A DNA stretch of 64,000 nt from Roridomyces roridus. Lineage: Eukaryota; Basidiomycota; Agaricomycetes; Agaricales; Mycenaceae. Location: NCBI GenBank assembly GCA_029378245.1, contig JARKIF010000078.1, forward strand, positions 62,001-126,000, given 5' to 3'. The position numbers and the translations under genes are program-made. Positions 54,772-64,000 of this stretch are shown one piece after another. The notes beneath the pieces were generated by a model. That model worked only from the letters and a program-made list of their open reading frames with translations. It was not told the DNA's origin and did not search any database. Positions within the stretch are counted from its first letter, which is position 1, and every line of letters begins with the position of its first letter.

Positions 54772-57752
54772 ATGTCTACCCCAGGGTCCGCTAATTCCTC
54801 TCGTCTTCAAGACACTCCATTCTGACGTCCTTGGTTCCAGGAAGGGTACACTGAAGACAAGGCGCATTCAGCGTAGCTGTGATAAATGTAGGGCGTCTAA
54901 GGGTAGGCGCTCTTCTTGGTCTCTTGAATTTTGGCTCATTTCCCTAGTTCGATGTACGGCTCTCATCCATTCCATTTGCAATCCTTTTCCCTGACGCGCT
55001 CAAGGCGATGGTCCCGGCCCAGGAGGCAGCTGTTCCCACTGTTCGTCGTTCGGCGAGCCTTGCACCTACGAAGCCCCAGCACGCCCACGCGGCCCCAAAT
55101 CCAAGTGCGTCGCCTCCTCTTCAAACCGGTTTCACATCTCACCGTCTGCCACCAGGCTAGTCGAAGACCTTCGGCGAGAAAATGCAACACTTAGATCACA
55201 ACTGGAAGCCCTCTTGTGCACTCAATGCTCGCGACCACTGCAACTCTCTCAGCCATACGAATCAATTTCCCCGGAACCCAGCCCCCCTCACGTGTACCAA
55301 CACGATACACCAGATACAGATAGGTCATATAGCGAGCCCGAACGCCGTCCACCCCAGCCGCTGCCTCCAAAGTCCGTCGCCAGCCATGTGTTGCCTGAGG
55401 ACTCGGACGAGGTGAATGGTGAATTGGCCGTACACTTCGGTTCTATATCAATAGCTGGGATGCGCGGGGGTTTGTTTGGGTCCGCCAGTAGTTTTGCCCT
55501 CGTACGGAGGCTTGCATTGGTGCGTAACTTTGACTATTCATCCTAAAGACTCTGACTGGCTGCAGGTGAAAGCGCGGTACTTGAAACGACCAATAACATT
55601 GAACAAGGAGCGTCAGATCTATTGGGAGCGACCTCCAGTGAGTTCCTGGTTCGTTGTCTCTGGGCCATATGAATAATCAGTCGACCAGTGGGAAGATGCT
55701 TTCTACAAACAGCGACCTCGATACCACTACCCCGAGCCCGACCTAATTGACTCGCTCGTCAAACTCTATTTCGAAAACATACACTTTTTCCTGCCACTGC
55801 TTCATCGCCCTTCGTTTGAGCGCCAGGTGGCCGAGCGTCTGCATCTGTCGGATTCCAAGTTTGGTGCCACGTTACTCGCTGTCTTGGGTCTTGCATCACG
55901 AGTATGTCGCAGTGCCTTTATCCATCTGTTAGTAACGGCCCACAGTATTCGGACGATCCACGGGTATTGATTGACGGAAACACGCTCTCCTCTGGGTGGC
56001 TCTTTGTCGTTCAAGTTCAAACTATCCAAAACTTCTTTGAGCCGACGGTCCACGATGTCCAGTTTTACTGTGTAGGTTCTAGGCCCTCGTAGCCGCTGCG
56101 CCACATTAATCTCCTGACAGCTAATGACGCTCTACTGGTTGGGAACAAGCGCGCCTCACACGGCCTGGCTCTATCTTGTATGATCTCAGTTTCAGCCGCG
56201 GCGGACAAAGGCTGATCGGATTCATAGGGCATCGGTGTTCGTTTTCTCAATTTTAGAGGCGAGCGCGACCAACGGCGTGATACTCCGAAATGGGACGAGG
56301 AACTTTGGAATCGCGCATTCTGGTATGCTCCCTTGTGCCCAATTCTCCGTCGATGCTGATCTGCCTAGGGCCTTCTTTGCATTGGATCGGTTGGTGTGTA
56401 CTTTCCTGGGACGTCCGGCTCTCATCCATATGGAGGAGTAAGATTCATCCTGCTTGTTGGTTGCTCTTCTGACAAAAATCGTATTCAGTCATGACGTCGA
56501 TCCTCCGTTGGCAATTGACGATGAGTATTGGGACCACGGATTCGTACAGCCGCCTGCGACGCCGTCGCTTGTTTGTTACTTTCCCCAGTATTTGCGGTTG
56601 TCCGAGGTTTGTCATCTCTCTGTTGCAAGCGCTTGATTCAATTTTTCTTCTTCAGATCCTTGGAGATGCTGTGAATCAACTGTACGCCCCTGAAAAAGTC
56701 AAGATTCAAAGAGGATGGACTACAGAGCAGGGACAGGAAACTGTTGGGGAACTAGACGCCTTGATGAACAATTTCCTCGACAACGTTCCAGCGCATCGTG
56801 AGTTCCATTTTTTTACTTGAATGTATATCCGTGCTCACAGTCTCAGTCCGCTGGGATCCTGATCGACCTACTGATGTCTTTTTTATTCAATCCGCGATGC
56901 TCTCCATCGCCTTCTTCTACATCAAAATTACAATTCATCGGCGATACATCTACATAGACACGCGAGCAGCACTATCGAAACCAGCGCTCCACAGCTGCCT
57001 TGACGCTGCTCGGGCAGCGTTGAGTGTGATGGAAGTTTGGCTCAGCAGGACTGAGCGCCTGCCATTACCCTTCCTTCAGGCAAGTCCCATAGTTAGGCCC
57101 ATTGCATCACGCTCACGTCTACTTGAAGAATCCCATGTTGGTCTCCGCAACAGTGCTTCTCCTCAACATTTTTGTTTCCAATGTGGCCGATCCGGCTGTC
57201 GTTGAGCGAGATTTGGCTCAAGTAGGCACGGCCATCAAGTTTTTCAAGATCTGTGAGACAAGGTGGCAGGCGGCGGGACGGCTGTATGAGGTGCTGAGCG
57301 GGTTGCAGTCGATGGATGAGGACGGAGGAACGCCGCTACCACCGCCTCCGAGAGCGCCGAGGCCGCCGCGACCGGCAAATTCAGTACCGACCGCTCAGCC
57401 TTACTCCAACTCTGCGCAGCCGTATCGGAGCGGGAGCCATGACGAGTACCATCTCAATACTCAGCAGCAGCAGTATGTTTCGCAGCTGAGAGGTGGTTTG
57501 GGGTTGGAGCCCGGGACTTCGATCGAGCAATTGCTTGCGGAGACGCCGGCCTTGGAGGGGAGTGAGGATCTCATGTCGTTGTGGATGCTTCCCAACGATG
57601 TCATGTAAGTTCCTGCCTGCTAGTCACAACTTTAGCTGACTCTCTTTAGGAATGTCGATCAATCGTGGTACCAGAGTGCTGCGGGAGCGGAGAGGATGCG
57701 ACACCGAGCGGCAAGGAGTGGGGCTGTTGGTCCCAGTCCCGTGTATATGTAA
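54772..57752 (+). CDS. Zn2Cys6 transcription factor with fungal-specific TF domain
   Basis: Nuclear regulator; target genes unknown. Proposed early exons are 54772-54785, 54841-54902, 54948-54953 (six bases) and 55005 onward. These splice to RRIQRSCDKCRASKVRCDGP, then GPGGSCSHCSSFGEPCTYEA, a perfect Cys-x2-Cys-x6-Cys-x8-Cys-x2-Cys-x6-Cys cluster. Skipping the six-base exon loses the third Cys. A linker (ARPRGPKSK) and a short leucine-rich coil (LVEDLRRENATLRSQLEALL) follow. The large middle domain has DLIDSLVKLYFENIHFFLPL, LHRPSFERQV, TLLAVLGLASRYSDDPRVL, QTIQNFFEPTVHDVQFYCLM, LYWLGTSAPHTAWLYLGIGV, WNRAFWAFFALDRLVCTFLG, RPALIHMEDHDVDPPLAIDD and EYWDHGF. This is the usual pattern of the fungal-specific TF domain. 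The C-terminus is Pro/Gln/Ser-rich and ends SGAVGPSPVYM. More than ten introns. It could regulate the MFS/monooxygenase pair 3-8 kb downstream, which is inference. Confidence 0.88.
54948..54953 (+). other. Six-nucleotide micro-exon in the Zn2Cys6 gene
   Basis: The bases TTCGAT, flanked by CCCTAG and GTACGG. Introns of 45 nt (54903-54947) and 51 nt (54954-55004) surround it. With the bases on each side it codes Val-Arg-Cys of the zinc cluster. Confidence 0.75.
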
Positions 57753-58447
57753 CAAAGTTTGAATGTACAGAGTATTTATGAATGTTGGTCCGGAAGGTTA
57801 ACCTCCGGATCGGTTTGCCTGATGTGTCTCTTGATCAGCAACGCAACTACGGTTGGTCGGGTTCTTTGCATCTCGAGTTCTCCGTCGCTCTCAGAACGTC
57901 CAACTGCCAACCGCATGGGCGAGCGCCGAGGAAAAGCGTAGAAGGACGAGCATAAACGCGGCAGAAGGCTCGCGAAAGTTGGGAAGCCGGCCGCGGCGAA
58001 CTACCCCGACTCGGAGTACCTCAAAGTACTCAGGGTAACCGTGTGCGATATATGTTGGAGTCAAGAGCGGGAAGCCATCTGGAAAGTGGCGCCCTTCATG
58101 ACGCAGGAGTAACGTCCACGCTCGCCCATGGCAGCCAGGTCTCGTGCCCTCAACGAACTCAAGTACAACCAAGGAAGACACAAAACAAAGCCTCAACTTT
58201 ATTTCCTCTCGCGGCGTCTGAGAACTTGGGTACTTCCGAACAACTCCTGTGGACTAGCTTTGGGATGAAGGGCGTGGTTTGAGCCGCCTCCGACGTCCTC
58301 GTACCAACATAAATATAAACTAGGAGCTCCACTTTGAGGCGCTCACGGCAAGATATAACTCCACATTTCGGATATCACCCTCCTTTCCATCTATCCTGGC
58401 CCCGGATTTCAAGGACCCCTCTCTGTATTCTCTTCGCCCTCTTCCCC
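57753..58447. other. Intergenic region before the DUF6533 gene
   Basis: About 700 bp between two plus-strand genes. Short open frames only. A TATA-like ataaatataa at about 58310 lies some 135 bases before the ATG. Nothing else recognised. Confidence 0.45.
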
Positions 58448-60372
58448 ATGTCTCAACACGTCCCTGGTGTTATTGAAGATGTTTCAGACACGTTGGTGCT
58501 TATTCATTTTGCCGTACAGGATCGTTAACCCTCAGCTAACAGAGTGCGCACGAATGTGAATGTTTTTTGCTGGATCCCTTTTTGCATGCTCATCACAGTA
58601 GTATGTCGCATTTGCGAGCATGACCATCTTGGTGTGGGACCATGCCATTACCTTCTCCGACGAGGTATAGTTTTACTACAGCCCGCGCAACCCAACCTGA
58701 CTCTTTTACGCAGGTCAATTACATCTGGAAGGGAAAGAAGGGGCCTAGTGCGTGTTCCCCCGTGTCAGCACCCCCGCCTGACTTTTCCCCCAGTCATATA
58801 CTTATTTCTCTTTGTCTGTGCTCACTTCTTCGAGTCGCGTTTGTCACTGACTTGAATAGAATCGATATTTCACCCCTCTTGGGTTCATCATCAATCTTTA
58901 CGGTAAGAAATATTAATGGTCGTCCGTACGGAGTTCTAATCCAAGCCCAGCGTATTTGAGTCCCACCTGGACAGCGCAGGTGCGTCGTTCGTCTCCATCG
59001 GTTTGATAATGGACATCAATATTCCGCAGAGGTTAGTCAATTTTGTCTCGTAGATGCAGTCTGAGTGACATCAAATCGTTCTATAGATGTGCCCAGGGCC
59101 ACTTTGTTCTGTACGAGGGCGTTACAGTCGCTCTGGCCGTGGAGGTCGTTGGACTCATGATGCTCCTCAGGTATATCCCGTAAACCCTTTTGCTATTCGT
59201 TCTCACAACATCCCAGAGTTCGCGCGTTGTATCCGAGAAGCCCATGGATTACCAAAGTTTTGGCGTTCCTTTTACTTGTGGAGACTGGCATCAACGCCTG
59301 GTTGATCAGCCGCGGACAACGTAAAAACGAGCCCTGCACAATTCCCCCCGTTTGACTTGATTTCAGCGGTTCTGCATAACGGGGCCTCGGGCATTCATGG
59401 TAAGCCGTGATTTAAACAGCAAGATTGGCACCTGATTTCTTGCCAGCTTGTTCCATGGTTTTTGACCCTGCGATGTAAGTTGATTCAACGAAACTTGGTC
59501 TTTTTATTGACCGTATCGCATTTTTAGAAGCGGCGCAGCCAGCGCTTCTGCGTGGTATCCTCTGATGTACGACAGCATCGTGTTCGCCCTCACACTGAGG
59601 CGTACACTTCCTGCGGTCAGGCAGAAAACAGCCGGCTACATCTTAAAAAGGTTGCTCGAGGATGGCGTACTGTACTATAGGTGTGTCTGTAAGCTTTTCC
59701 TTTATCATTTTTCTAAAGGAAAAAGTGTCATTTTCTGCATCACCTTGGTTTTGACCCTGATGATAATAAGTACTGGATACACAAAATGAATCAACGTCTG
59801 CTGACCCTTGGTACAGGTGCCCCGCCTGGAACCAAGAATATTTGTGCCCAGTGAGTATCTTCTCGTATGAAGGTGCACTGACTCACAGTCGGCAGGCTGG
59901 AGCAACTGTGAGTAATTGAACCGTGCCATGTATCCTCGTATTGAATTACTTTCCACAGAATCACGGTGCGTAGACTCAAGTGCTTACCAACGGCCTCTCA
60001 ACTTGCTCAAAGGTTGCGATGATGAGTCGCATCACCCTGAGTCTCAAGAAAGCTGGCCGCCAGGGTGAAATCGGTCCTGGTCCCTTGATTTTCGATCCAA
60101 GGGATCCCGAGTTCTTCTACAATGACACGTGGACGCAGTCCATAGCGATAGCACCACCGGCCGAGAACTTGTCGCCTGTGGCTCCCCATACCATCGGTGG
60201 TATCAAGCAGCCGCAACGCCTCATTCTGCATGAGCCCAAAGCGATCAAATTCTACGTGCCACCCTCGCCCCATTCGTCCCAGACTTCTGATGCACTCGAA
60301 TTCCCGTCTCCGACTTATCCTCCACCGCCTTCTTCACTACGAAAAACCTTCACCAATAGCAAAAATGTGTAA
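58448..60372 (+). CDS. DUF6533 domain multi-pass membrane protein
   Basis: Integral membrane protein of a large basidiomycete family (DUF6533) without known function. The start is the ATG at 58448 (MSQHVPGVIEDVSDT). Small exons then give YVAFASMTILVWDHAITFSD joined at E to VNYIWKGKKGP, the signature of the family (D-x-x-x-T-x-x-x-E-V-x-x-x-W). NRYFTPLGFIINLY and AYLSPTWTAQ follow, then CAQGHFVLYEGVTVALAVEV with VGLMMLLR, VRALYPRSPWITKVLAFLLL, VETGINAWLISRGQ, AWYPLMYDSIVFALTLRRTL, ILKRLLEDGVLYYR. Six or seven membrane spans fit. The C-terminal roughly 130 residues are cytosolic in character and Pro-rich (ITLSLKKAGRQGEIGPG, SPTYPPPPSSLRKTF). At least ten introns, some exons under 40 nt, so exon borders in 58900-60000 are approximate. 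Confidence 0.78.
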
Positions 60373-60482
60373 ATTGTAAATTACATTCGACATAACTACA
60401 TTGTTGTAACCAAATTTCTTGCGGATACAAACAAGCCACAATACCACTACGCTTTCGTCCGAATTTGGTAATTTCGGTCGCA

Positions 60483-62170
60483 TCACTGGGTGAACCCTTG
60501 AAACGTGGGCTGACCGGTTGCGATGCGCCACCTCTCGCCACGCCAGATGAGGGCGGCGACTGGGAGGAAAGTGACGAAGAGGATGGCCGCGAAGGTAAAC
60601 CAAGCCCAGAGGTATGTGATTTGATTTGCGAGTGGAGTGGCAGCAAAAGGGATGAAGAACGACAAGCCGCGGCCCAAATTAAACAAGGTGCCTGTTTCGG
60701 GTGTCTGCGGCCTGTAGCAGTCGCTGATGTACGCGTAGAGGCAGGTGGATGCGATCTGGAGCCCGAATGCGCCGACTGCAAGGCCTACAAGGGGCGGAAT
60801 GAAGCCTGTGCGTCCGACGGTGGCTCCGAAGATAATGATGCCTACGGGCATGAAGATCGCGGAGAGGGGGGAGAGGTAGAGGCGGTATTCGGGCTTGCGA
60901 ATGCCGTCGTGGCGCATCGCCATTCGGAACATGATGTAGTCCGAAAGGCGACCTGCGCAGAGCTCTCCCAGGACAGTGCCAATGGTAAGCGATATGCCAA
61001 GGCAGGCTCCGGTTGGACCCGCGCCCAGATGGTAGATTTTGTGGTATATCGCGGCAATCGTGACAGCCGGAAGAATGTTGACAAAAGTCCATGCGAGAGT
61101 GTAGTAGATGAGCGGAAGGGTGACAGATGGGTACTTGAGCATGACAAAGGAATGGGTGAACTGGGATATGTGCAGCCGGCGCCCCGGGTGCATGTTTCCT
61201 TTCCAATTCCAAAGCATTTCGGAATAGGAGCGCTCATGAGTGCGAGTTGCAAGAAACTTTTCATCCCGCGGGAAAAGGGTCTCCGGGAATAAAAAGAGGG
61301 CGACGACAAAGGGGACGCTGGTGATGATGGCCCCAATGTAATAGTCCCACTTCCAGCCCATGGCTGCGCCCAAGAATCCGCCGACTAAGACACCATGAGT
61401 GGACGAAGAGCCGAAATGCATTTGGCGACTTACATAGGGCAGCAACATGGGCACCGTTAGTGACAAAAACGACATAAACTCCGGTCTTTTCGCCTCGTTC
61501 GTGCAGAAAGAACATATCATTGACGCAGGAGGTGCCGACTGACATCATACCCCAAATCCCGCACCATTCAGCGCACGCGCTAGAAAATTTCAGTTCGTTA
61601 ATCCCGGAGTTCAAGTCCTGTAACACTTACTGATTGCCACTCCAGCATATGTGTTCGATGCGCCCGACCCAATGCCGCCAGCGATCGTCAAAAGGATGGC
61701 AAAGAGTGTCACAGGGCGTCGGCCGTATACATTCGTCAGTGGAGTAAAGATGAAGGGCTTAGAGGCTGTCACTTCAAAGGTACTCTTCAGAAAGCGGCAG
61801 ACGTACGGTAAGACCGCCAGCAATGATGGCGCAAGTAGTCGTGTAGGATGCGGTCGTAGAATCGACGCCCAGACCGTCCGCGAGGAGGACCAGGGAAGGA
61901 TTAATGACCGCCGAATTAAACGGGCCGAGGAACGCGAAAACCGACACCTGGATAAGGACGGCCCATTTCATCCAGGACGGCCAATTCTGGGAGTGGATTC
62001 AGCATCAGCACCGACAAGAAATATCGACGGACCAAAGGATCATCCTTGAATCGCGATGGCTGGGGCACCAGAGGCAGACCGTGCTTGTCCAAAAGCAATG
62101 GAGCGGCCTCGTTGAGTATGGCTCCATTTTTTTCGCCATCGCTGGAGAGAGAGCTACGCGATTGTTCCAT
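60483..62170 (-). CDS. MFS transporter
   Basis: Major facilitator superfamily permease; substrate unknown, with a general DHA1-like (drug/proton antiport) look. The start is the ATG at 62170 (MEQSRSSLSSDGEKNGAILN). The cytosolic N-terminus holds LLLDKHGLPLVPQPS, then the first span after NWPSWMKWAVLIQVSVFAFL, with GPFNSAVINPSLVLLADGLG. Next are YTTTCAIIAGGL, the loop motif NVYGRRPVTLFAILLTIAGG (G-R-R-P motif A) and IGSGASNTYAGVAI. After ARALNG-type text comes MMSVGTSCVNDMFFLHERGE, KTGVYVVFVTNGAHVAAL, GGFLGAAMGWKWDYYIGAII, then a central loop with PETLFPRDEKF. The C-terminal six spans end WFTFAAILFVTFLPVAALIW and the tail TGQPTFQGFTQ. Six introns or so. It is divergent from the FAD monooxygenase, sharing about 750 bp. 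Confidence 0.88.
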
Positions 62171-62922
62171 TGTGCGTGGAGGTTGCACCGAGGAGTCAAT
62201 CTGGCTCCCTCTTCATCTTGCTTGTTCTCACCAATTTATCCACACGACGTCGCTTGGTTAGAATAGAGACGAGGCGACCCGCTTCTTCTTTCCGTAATCC
62301 TTCCGTGGGGACTTGATTGCACCCGGAGAATGTAAAAAACAAGTACCGTTGTCGTAAGCAAGTGCCTGAGCCGTGGAGAAGAAATCTAGACACCGGAAGA
62401 GACGCTAATGGCCCAAGAGGAATAGACATTCGAGAATTTTACACTTGTTGCCCAGAGGGAGTTTGCGATTTTGGGAGCTACGGGTCCAGAGGGTGACGCC
62501 GTGTGAGGCCGGGGGGTGCAGATCGCGCAAGAACCACAAGAACCACATTAAGGAAGAGTGGAAACTGAATTGATCGAATGATGGGATTGGTCGAGTTGTC
62601 TTCGTCCTGTGACAACAGCAAGTTTAGCTCTGAGTTTTCAAGTTTCCTTCCCGGACAGGCACGGAGCTAATCAAGTGAAGACCTCAATTTTGCGACTCTC
62701 CTGCTGCTTTCTCCGACCTCCGACCTGCTCTGCTCTAGTTGTTCTATCTCATCTGGGATGCAATCTTCGCACCTATACAAATACGGATAAGTATCCTCAC
62801 ATGCCTCCCATCGCAAGCATTTCAAGCCGATTGCTGGCATCTCACTCAAAATATCTCACCGTTGAATTCCCCACGTCAAATACCCCACCAGAGATTTGGA
62901 ATCGCGAGTACTGTTCGACAAT
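62171..62922. promoter_or_regulatory. Shared promoter region, MFS transporter / FAD monooxygenase
   Basis: About 750 bp between divergent starts. Open frames here (for example from 62805) cannot be spliced in frame to the monooxygenase. No defined operator recognised. Confidence 0.45.
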
Positions 62923-64000
62923 ATGGTGCGTCTTAATCCCTTCTCATCCGTTTGCTGAACCCGTTTTCTAGCACATAATTGTTATAGGTGCAGGGTTAGC
63001 AGGTCTCACTGTCGCCATTGCCTTGGCCAAAGGTGGCCACAAGGTCGAGATCCTCGAGAGCGCGCCGGCCATCTCGTATATTGGCGCAGGTTCGCATCGC
63101 AGGTCGCGTCAACCCTGTTTATTGACGGTTTCACTTAGGCATCCAAGTCTCGTCCAACTCATCGCGAATCCTCCGCAAACTTGGTGTCGATAAATATGTG
63201 GAGAAATATTGCACCGAACCTGTCGATCTGCGGATGATGCGATGGAACACTGGCCAAATTCTGGTCGAGGTCCCCCTCAAGGACCCTGCACATGATGACT
63301 ACGGCTCTCCATACTGGTGAGCAGGTTTCTCCAACCGACCAGTGAAGGCTTATAACCCTAGGCACATCCACCGTGCCGACTTGCATCGTGGCCTTCTCCA
63401 AGCTGCCGTTGACCTTGGATGCCAAATTCATCTCAATTCCCGTGTCGTCAACATAGAGCCAGAGACCGGATCGGCCATCACCCAAGATTCTGTTACATAC
63501 CATGGGGATCTTGTTGTCGCCTCCGACGGGCTGAACTCGATGGCTCGCGCCGTCGTTCTGGGACGGCCGGGTCCGCCGGTTCCCACGGGCCAAATGGCTT
63601 ACCGTGTTACCCTGCCTGCTGCCACGCTGCGCGGGATCCCAGAGCTCGAGGAGATAATTACTGTTCCTCGAAATAATCATTGGTTAGGTGTGTCACATTT
63701 CTAAACTGCAAGTCGTTAATAAATAAATATTGGTAGGTCCTCGTGGGACAATTTTGAGCTATTTGCTCCAAGGTCAAGACGAACCACTCATCAACTTTGT
63801 CTTCACCTGCGACGTGAATGAGAAGGATCTTCCTCCCGGCGTTGATCAGAGAATGGGCACCGCCGAGGAGGTTCGCAACAGCTTCAAAGGGTGGGACCCG
63901 CGTATCGAGACGATGCTGGGACACGTCAAAGATGTTCTATACTGGAGGGTACGTCAATTTGTCTTGTTTTGAGCACCTCAGCTAACCCACCGCTATCCTA
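62923..64000 (+). CDS. FAD-dependent monooxygenase, salicylate-hydroxylase-like (3' end outside window)
   Basis: Flavoprotein hydroxylase of the class that includes salicylate hydroxylase; substrate unknown. The conserved start HIIVIGAGLAGLTVAIALAK, GGHKVEILE (Rossmann GxGxxG) begins at 62972. The best in-frame ATG is 62923-62925, followed at once by a 46-nt intron (62926-62971), so the first coding exon would be the Met codon alone; an unseen upstream exon is the alternative. Further parts are APAISYIGAG, GIQVSSNSSRILRKLGVDKY, RMMRWNTGQILVEVPL, HIHRADLHRGLLQAAVDLGC, QIHLNSRVVNIEPETG, DLVVASDGLNSMARAVVLGR (DG motif binding FAD and NADPH), MAYRVTLPAATLRGIPELEE, NHWLGPRGTILSYLLQGQDE, LINFVFTCDV. 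The reading continues to about 63950 and into an intron at the edge, so about half to two thirds of the enzyme is present. Confidence 0.85.

Noticed and set aside
61585..61625. tRNA-like string (cccggagttcaagtcctg)
   Set aside because: It lies at an exon-intron border of the MFS gene, and no matching acceptor stem or anticodon arm can be drawn around it.

Overview
The window is nuclear DNA of a filamentous basidiomycete, most likely an agaricomycete. Almost every gene is broken by short spliceosomal introns (about 44-57 nt, GT..AG, with CTNAC/CTRAY-like branch sites). Three families typical of mushroom-forming fungi occur (DUF6533, DUF6535 and DUF6593). Housekeeping proteins read as clear fungal orthologues. 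There is no operon structure; genes sit a few hundred bases apart on both strands. I found no rRNA, convincing tRNA, transposon or CRISPR array. All exon structures were spliced by eye, so internal junctions of the larger genes are approximate. Layout, left part: RRP9 (U3 snoRNP WD40 protein, cut by the left edge), ERV41 (ER-Golgi cargo receptor) and a DHR2-type DEAH helicase lie on the minus strand, so two ribosome-biogenesis genes are close together. Next come a DUF6535 membrane protein (+) and a histidine acid phosphatase (-). A 1.8 kb stretch follows with only a doubtful gene; it holds a 49-bp near copy of the sequence just after the DUF6535 gene. PPE1 (PP2A methylesterase), cytochrome c and a secreted sedolisin protease follow on the minus strand. 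Middle: an SH3 adaptor, a secreted alpha-amylase resembling actinobacterial (GH13_32-type) enzymes, thioredoxin reductase and a small secreted protein are on the plus strand; a DUF6593 gene faces them. The cohesin loader SCC2/NIPBL spans 25.9-32.7 kb. Then come a Sec14-like lipid-transfer protein, a family III CoA-transferase, a lysine-rich protein of unknown function, a secreted GH43 arabinanase-like enzyme and DUG2 (WD40 plus M20 peptidase, glutathione degradation). Right part: an MSB2-like signalling mucin with long internal repeats, ILV2 (acetolactate synthase), RHO1, an SWA2/auxilin-type J-protein, HSP10 and SDH4. The last 9 kb holds a Zn2Cys6 regulator, a DUF6533 membrane protein, and a divergent MFS transporter / FAD monooxygenase pair; the monooxygenase is cut by the right edge. 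That stretch could be a small catabolic or secondary-metabolism locus. The most unusual things are at gene-structure level. A 6-nt micro-exon restores the third cysteine of the Zn2Cys6 finger. A 17-nt micro-exon carries the catalytic RHGxR core of the phosphatase. Cytochrome c has a GC-AG intron and a 9-nt last exon. HSP10 and the FAD monooxygenase both seem to have first coding exons consisting of the ATG alone. The bacterial-type amylase carries Gln where the family has a near-invariant catalytic-site His.
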